From the NCBI RefSeq assembly GCF_020447265.1, contig NZ_JAJADR010000004.1:434001-498000 (forward strand): a DNA stretch of 64,000 nt, written 5' to 3'. The translations under genes and the position numbers were made by a program. Below, piece by piece: positions 61,621 to 64,000 of this stretch. The stretch's first letter is position 1. Every line of letters starts with the position of its first letter. This stretch comes from Hymenobacter lucidus (GTDB taxonomy: Bacteria > Bacteroidota > Bacteroidia > Cytophagales > Hymenobacteraceae). The notes beneath the pieces were generated by a model that did not search any database, had not been told where the DNA came from, and worked only from the letters and a program-made list of their open reading frames with translations.

Positions 61621-62034
61621 ATGATACTAGGTGCCGAAGAACAAATAACGGTGGGCCAGCCCGAGCCCGGCCAGGAAAACCAGCTGCTCAGCAGCACGGC
61701 CGCCGGCCAGGAGTTTGAAGTCATGTTCGAGGACGACGGCGAAACCGGCTACCTCTACGCCTTGCGCAACGGCGAGGAGCTGGAAATCCTCGACGCGCTG
61801 CACATCTATAATGTGGATGACGTGCAGGACCGCGAAACGCCCGTACTGGCCCAGATTTTCTGGGACGCGCCCCAGACGACGGCCGTGCTCATCATCGGGG
61901 GCTACTGCCACGCTCTCTACGACTTTCAGCGCCAGATGGGCTTTTGCCGCAACGCCTTCCCACCCGCCAAAAACGGCCAGTCCGGCTCCCGCGAGCTGAC
62001 CGACGAGCTGGTGGAAAAGTACTTCGCCGCATAA
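61621..62034 (+). CDS. DUF2251 protein
   Basis: This 137-residue soluble protein matches the DUF2251 pattern: VMFEDDGETGYLYAL, then EILDALHIYNVDDVQDRE, and the C-terminal GGYCHALYDFQRQMGFCRN followed by FPP. The start at 61621 lies just after the uvrA terminator; the in-frame upstream extension would be translated from the hairpin and is rejected. The family has no known function. There is no export signal, and no operon partner. Confidence 0.8.
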   Translation: MILGAEEQITVGQPEPGQENQLLSSTAAGQEFEVMFEDDGETGYLYALRNGEELEILDALHIYNVDDVQDRETPVLAQIFWDAPQTTAVLIIGGYCHALYDFQRQMGFCRNAFPPAKNGQSGSRELTDELVEKYFAA

Positions 62035-62042
62035 TTCCGTTG

Positions 62043-62142
62043 AACGGTGTAGAGACGCGTATTCGCGTCTCTACACCGTTGCTGAGGTTACACCGATTGT
62101 CGTTCAACGACGAGACGCAAATATGTGTCTCGTCGTCGTTCA
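62043..62142. repeat. Pair of GAGACGC-type hairpins
   Basis: First hairpin: perfect 17-bp arms (62043-62059/62064-62080) with a TATT loop. Second: an imperfect stem with GACGAGACGC against TGTGTCTCGTCGTC (about 62107-62137). They share a GAGACGC core and lie between convergent genes; the last bases include the stop codon of the PepSY gene. Confidence 0.7.
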
Positions 62143-63282
62143 AACCGCGGTAACGGCAGCCTCGCGCGGCTTTTTCTTGGGCTTGTTGCGCTTGCCCCAC
62201 CACACCATAAAGCCCGTGACGGGCAGGCTGGCCGAAATCAGGCTGCCCAGAAACGCCACGATTTTGCCGCCCAGCCCGAAAGCCTGACCCGTGTGTAGGT
62301 CGTAGTTCACGTCAGCCATTTTCTGACCGTTGCTTTTGCCTGCGTGCATGATGCTCTTCAGCAGCGCCCCCGATACCGGGTGGAAGTAGTATTCGTCGCG
62401 GTGGAAATAGTAGAGGGTTTTGCGGTAGGCAATGCTGTACACCGGCTGCTTGGGCGAGGCGGCCACGGGAATGTAGAGCATCTTGGCCGCCGGGGAGTTG
62501 TGCATCATCTGGCGGTAGAATACATCCACGAGCGGCTCACGGGCGGCCGGCACTACCTGCAAAGTGTCCACCGTAGCCGGGGTTTTCTCGGCCGGGTAGC
62601 TGTGCCCAGCATTGGCCACGAAGTACACCGATTTCATCACCCACTCGTAGCTCATCATCAGGCCGGTGAGGGCCAGGAGCAACGCAATGCTGGCCGCGTA
62701 AAAGCCCAGCACATTGTGCAGGTCGTAGTTCACCCGCCGCCACCGGGCGCCCCACTTGATGGTGAAGCTGCGCTTCCGGTCGGTTTTGCGCTTAGGCCAC
62801 CACATGATGATGCCCGTAATGAGCATCACCACGAACACCAGTACCGACACGCCCACCACATTTCCCCCAATATCTTCGGGCAGCAGCAGGTACATATGCA
62901 GGGCCTGTACGATGGAGAAAAAGTCTTCCCGCAGGTTCAGAAAACCCAACTCCTGGCCCGTGTAGGGGTTCAGGGCAGTGGCAAAATACTCACCCTTGGC
63001 ATTGGTACTGTACACCACCGCCGACCGCTCGGGGCCCATCAGCATGAAAAAGGCGGTTTTCAGCCCGGGGTGGTTGCGCTCAGTCACGGCCTGCAGCTGC
63101 GAGGGAAGCAGCAACGGAGTTGGCTGAGTCGGTACTTCCACTTTGCGCCAGCTCTGGGTAGCATCCCGAATTTCGTCCTGAAACGTGAAGATGGCTCCCG
63201 TCAGACTCACGATAAACACAACGAGCCCGGTCGAAAGACCGAGCCAGAGGTGAATTTTGCCAACCGCTTTTTTGAACGTCAT
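62140..63282 (-). CDS. PepSY-associated transmembrane protein
   Basis: This 380-residue inner-membrane protein has four hydrophobic segments: ~14-34 (LGLSTGLVVFIVSLTGAIF), ~143-162 (VVGVSVLVFVVMLITGIIMW), ~193-212 and ~340-365. A PepSY-type periplasmic domain lies between TM1 and TM2 (LNPYTGQELGFLNLREDFF), with conserved histidines in LHMYLLL and YDLHNVLGF. Such PepSY_TM proteins are often iron-regulated and sit beside siderophore TonB receptors, and some relatives reduce ferric siderophores. Here it is directly downstream of the receptor on the same strand (96 bp with a hairpin). A role in iron acquisition is likely but inferred. Confidence 0.88.
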   Translation of the reverse strand: MTFKKAVGKIHLWLGLSTGLVVFIVSLTGAIFTFQDEIRDATQSWRKVEVPTQPTPLLLPSQLQAVTERNHPGLKTAFFMLMGPERSAVVYSTNAKGEYFATALNPYTGQELGFLNLREDFFSIVQALHMYLLLPEDIGGNVVGVSVLVFVVMLITGIIMWWPKRKTDRKRSFTIKWGARWRRVNYDLHNVLGFYAASIALLLALTGLMMSYEWVMKSVYFVANAGHSYPAEKTPATVDTLQVVPAAREPLVDVFYRQMMHNSPAAKMLYIPVAASPKQPVYSIAYRKTLYYFHRDEYYFHPVSGALLKSIMHAGKSNGQKMADVNYDLHTGQAFGLGGKIVAFLGSLISASLPVTGFMVWWGKRNKPKKKPREAAVTAV

Positions 63283-63318
63283 AGCAGGAGAATAAACGGG
63301 TTGGGAGTATGCCTTTAC

Positions 63319-63364
63319 CCCGGAACGTCATATCTCGAGCCTTAGCGAGACATGACGTTCCGGG
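63319..63364 (-). terminator. Hairpin between receptor and PepSY genes
   Basis: 19-bp arms with one mismatch (63319-63337, 63346-63364). No poly-T, so it may attenuate rather than terminate. Confidence 0.6.
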
Positions 63365-63378
63365 ATGAAGCGTCTCAA

Positions 63379-64000
63379 TTAAAACTTATACGCCACGCTG
63401 CCTACCACGCTGCGCAGCTTCTGCGGGTTCACGGTGGTGTAGCCTACCCAGTATTTCTTGTCGGTGAGGTTGTCCACTTTGGCCGAGATGCGGAAGCGTG
63501 ACTTGTCGTAGAAGGCCGAGGCGTTCAGGATGGTGTACTCGGGCAGCGTAAAGACATTGGTATTCGTGTTCTGCACCCGGTTTTCGCTGGCGTAGTTGCC
63601 GCCGAAGCCGAAGCCCAGTCCTTGCAGCGGGCCGACGGGCAGGCGGTAGCTCAGCCACAGGTTGGCCACGTACGGCGAGGAAGCCGTGTTGGGCCGCCGG
63701 CCGTTTACCTCATCGGCCGTCCGCACCAGCTTCGAGTCGTTATAGCTGAAGCCAGCCACCGCGTTGAAACCCGCGAAGGGGTTGGCAATTAGGCTTAGCT
63801 CGTAGCCCTTGCTGCGCTGGGTGCCGTCCTGGATCTGGGCGTTCGGAATGAGCCCGGCCGGCCGCAGCAAATCCTTCACCTGAATGGCGTAGTAGCTCAG
63901 TGTCGCGCTGACTTTGCCGTCGGCCGCGTCCAACTTCACGCCGCCTTCCAGTTGGTTGGCCCGCTCGGCCGTAGCCGACTGCGTGGCCCCGTTCACGTCC
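63379..64000 (-). CDS. TonB-dependent siderophore receptor, C-terminal part
   Basis: Only the last ~207 residues of the barrel lie inside the window; the N-terminus and plug are beyond the right edge. Visible landmarks of the FhuA/FhuE-type siderophore receptor C-terminus are ANQLEGGVKLDAADGKVSAT, YELSLIANPFAGFNAVAGFS, YVANLWLSYRLP, GLGFGFGGNYASEN, YTILNASAFYDKSRFRISAK, VDNLTDKKYW and the terminal aromatic VGSVAYKF. It probably imports ferric siderophores, and the PepSY gene downstream supports this. The frame is open to the window edge. Confidence 0.88.
   Translation of the reverse strand, partial: DVNGATQSATAERANQLEGGVKLDAADGKVSATLSYYAIQVKDLLRPAGLIPNAQIQDGTQRSKGYELSLIANPFAGFNAVAGFSYNDSKLVRTADEVNGRRPNTASSPYVANLWLSYRLPVGPLQGLGFGFGGNYASENRVQNTNTNVFTLPEYTILNASAFYDKSRFRISAKVDNLTDKKYWVGYTTVNPQKLRSVVGSVAYKF

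Noticed and set aside
62043..62142. GAGACGC hairpins as a CRISPR-like array or small RNA
   Set aside because: Only two unequal hairpins, no regular spacing and no promoter; they fit dispersed intergenic repeats or bidirectional terminators.
1..64000. tRNA, rRNA, insertion sequence, integrase, att site or replication origin
   Set aside because: Read-through on both strands showed no T-arm-like tRNA signatures, transposase or integrase motifs, or DnaA-box clusters. A dedicated scan (tRNAscan, Infernal) would be needed to exclude small RNAs.

Overview
The window is chromosomal DNA of a GC-rich member of the Bacteroidota, most likely a Hymenobacter-like Cytophagales bacterium. Supporting signs are two gliding-motility lipoproteins (GldB, GldD), secreted proteins ending in type IX secretion (T9SS) sorting domains, TonB receptors with carboxypeptidase-like N-terminal domains, a FecR/DUF4974 anti-sigma factor, DUF4249 and GIN-domain lipoproteins, and several promoters of the Bacteroidota form TTG-N20-TAnnTTTG. 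The genus is inferred from protein style; nothing here proves it.

Layout. 1-8.2 kb is a fatty-acid degradation locus: acyl-CoA ligase (5' end outside the window), MarR regulator, fadN, fadA, a YggL-like gene and fadE. A 15-bp identical motif precedes both marR and fadE, suggesting one regulon. 8.3-13.6 kb holds a T9SS-exported FG-GAP protein, a secreted propeller-like protein and a small membrane-anchored peptide. 13.7-25.8 kb is mainly housekeeping: recG, gldD, ssb, mutY, divergent HU, a TPR protein, a 29-residue basic AURKAIP1/COX24-type protein, rng, an outer-membrane barrel protein, gldB, a glycosyltransferase and nth. 26.0-30.4 kb has two ECF sigma genes, one with a tiny anti-sigma-like partner, a DUF6799-like secreted protein, an unknown protein and an MFS transporter.

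30.4-41.8 kb is accessory. It contains a fusion of a type VI secretion tube protein (TssD/Hcp-like) to a metzincin protease, overlapped by a small secreted protein that could be its immunity partner. Next come a GIN lipoprotein, a TonB receptor/DUF4249 pair, FecR, an STN-domain protein fused to LA_2272-like surface repeats, and a beta-helix protein. 41.8-51.1 kb is a single 3113-residue T9SS surface protein. 51.4-57.2 kb has a zinc-finger-like protein, an alpha/beta hydrolase with glycine in place of the nucleophilic serine, and an Oar-like TonB receptor. 57.7-64 kb carries a PD40 propeller protein, uvrA, a DUF2251 protein, a PepSY membrane protein and the C-terminal end of a siderophore-type TonB receptor.

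Many intergenic gaps hold long inverted repeats, some simple terminators and some two-armed REP/MITE-like elements. The strongest candidate for an undescribed system is the TssD-metalloprotease and overlapping small gene at 30.4-32.7 kb. I saw no tRNA, rRNA, CRISPR array, transposase or riboswitch.
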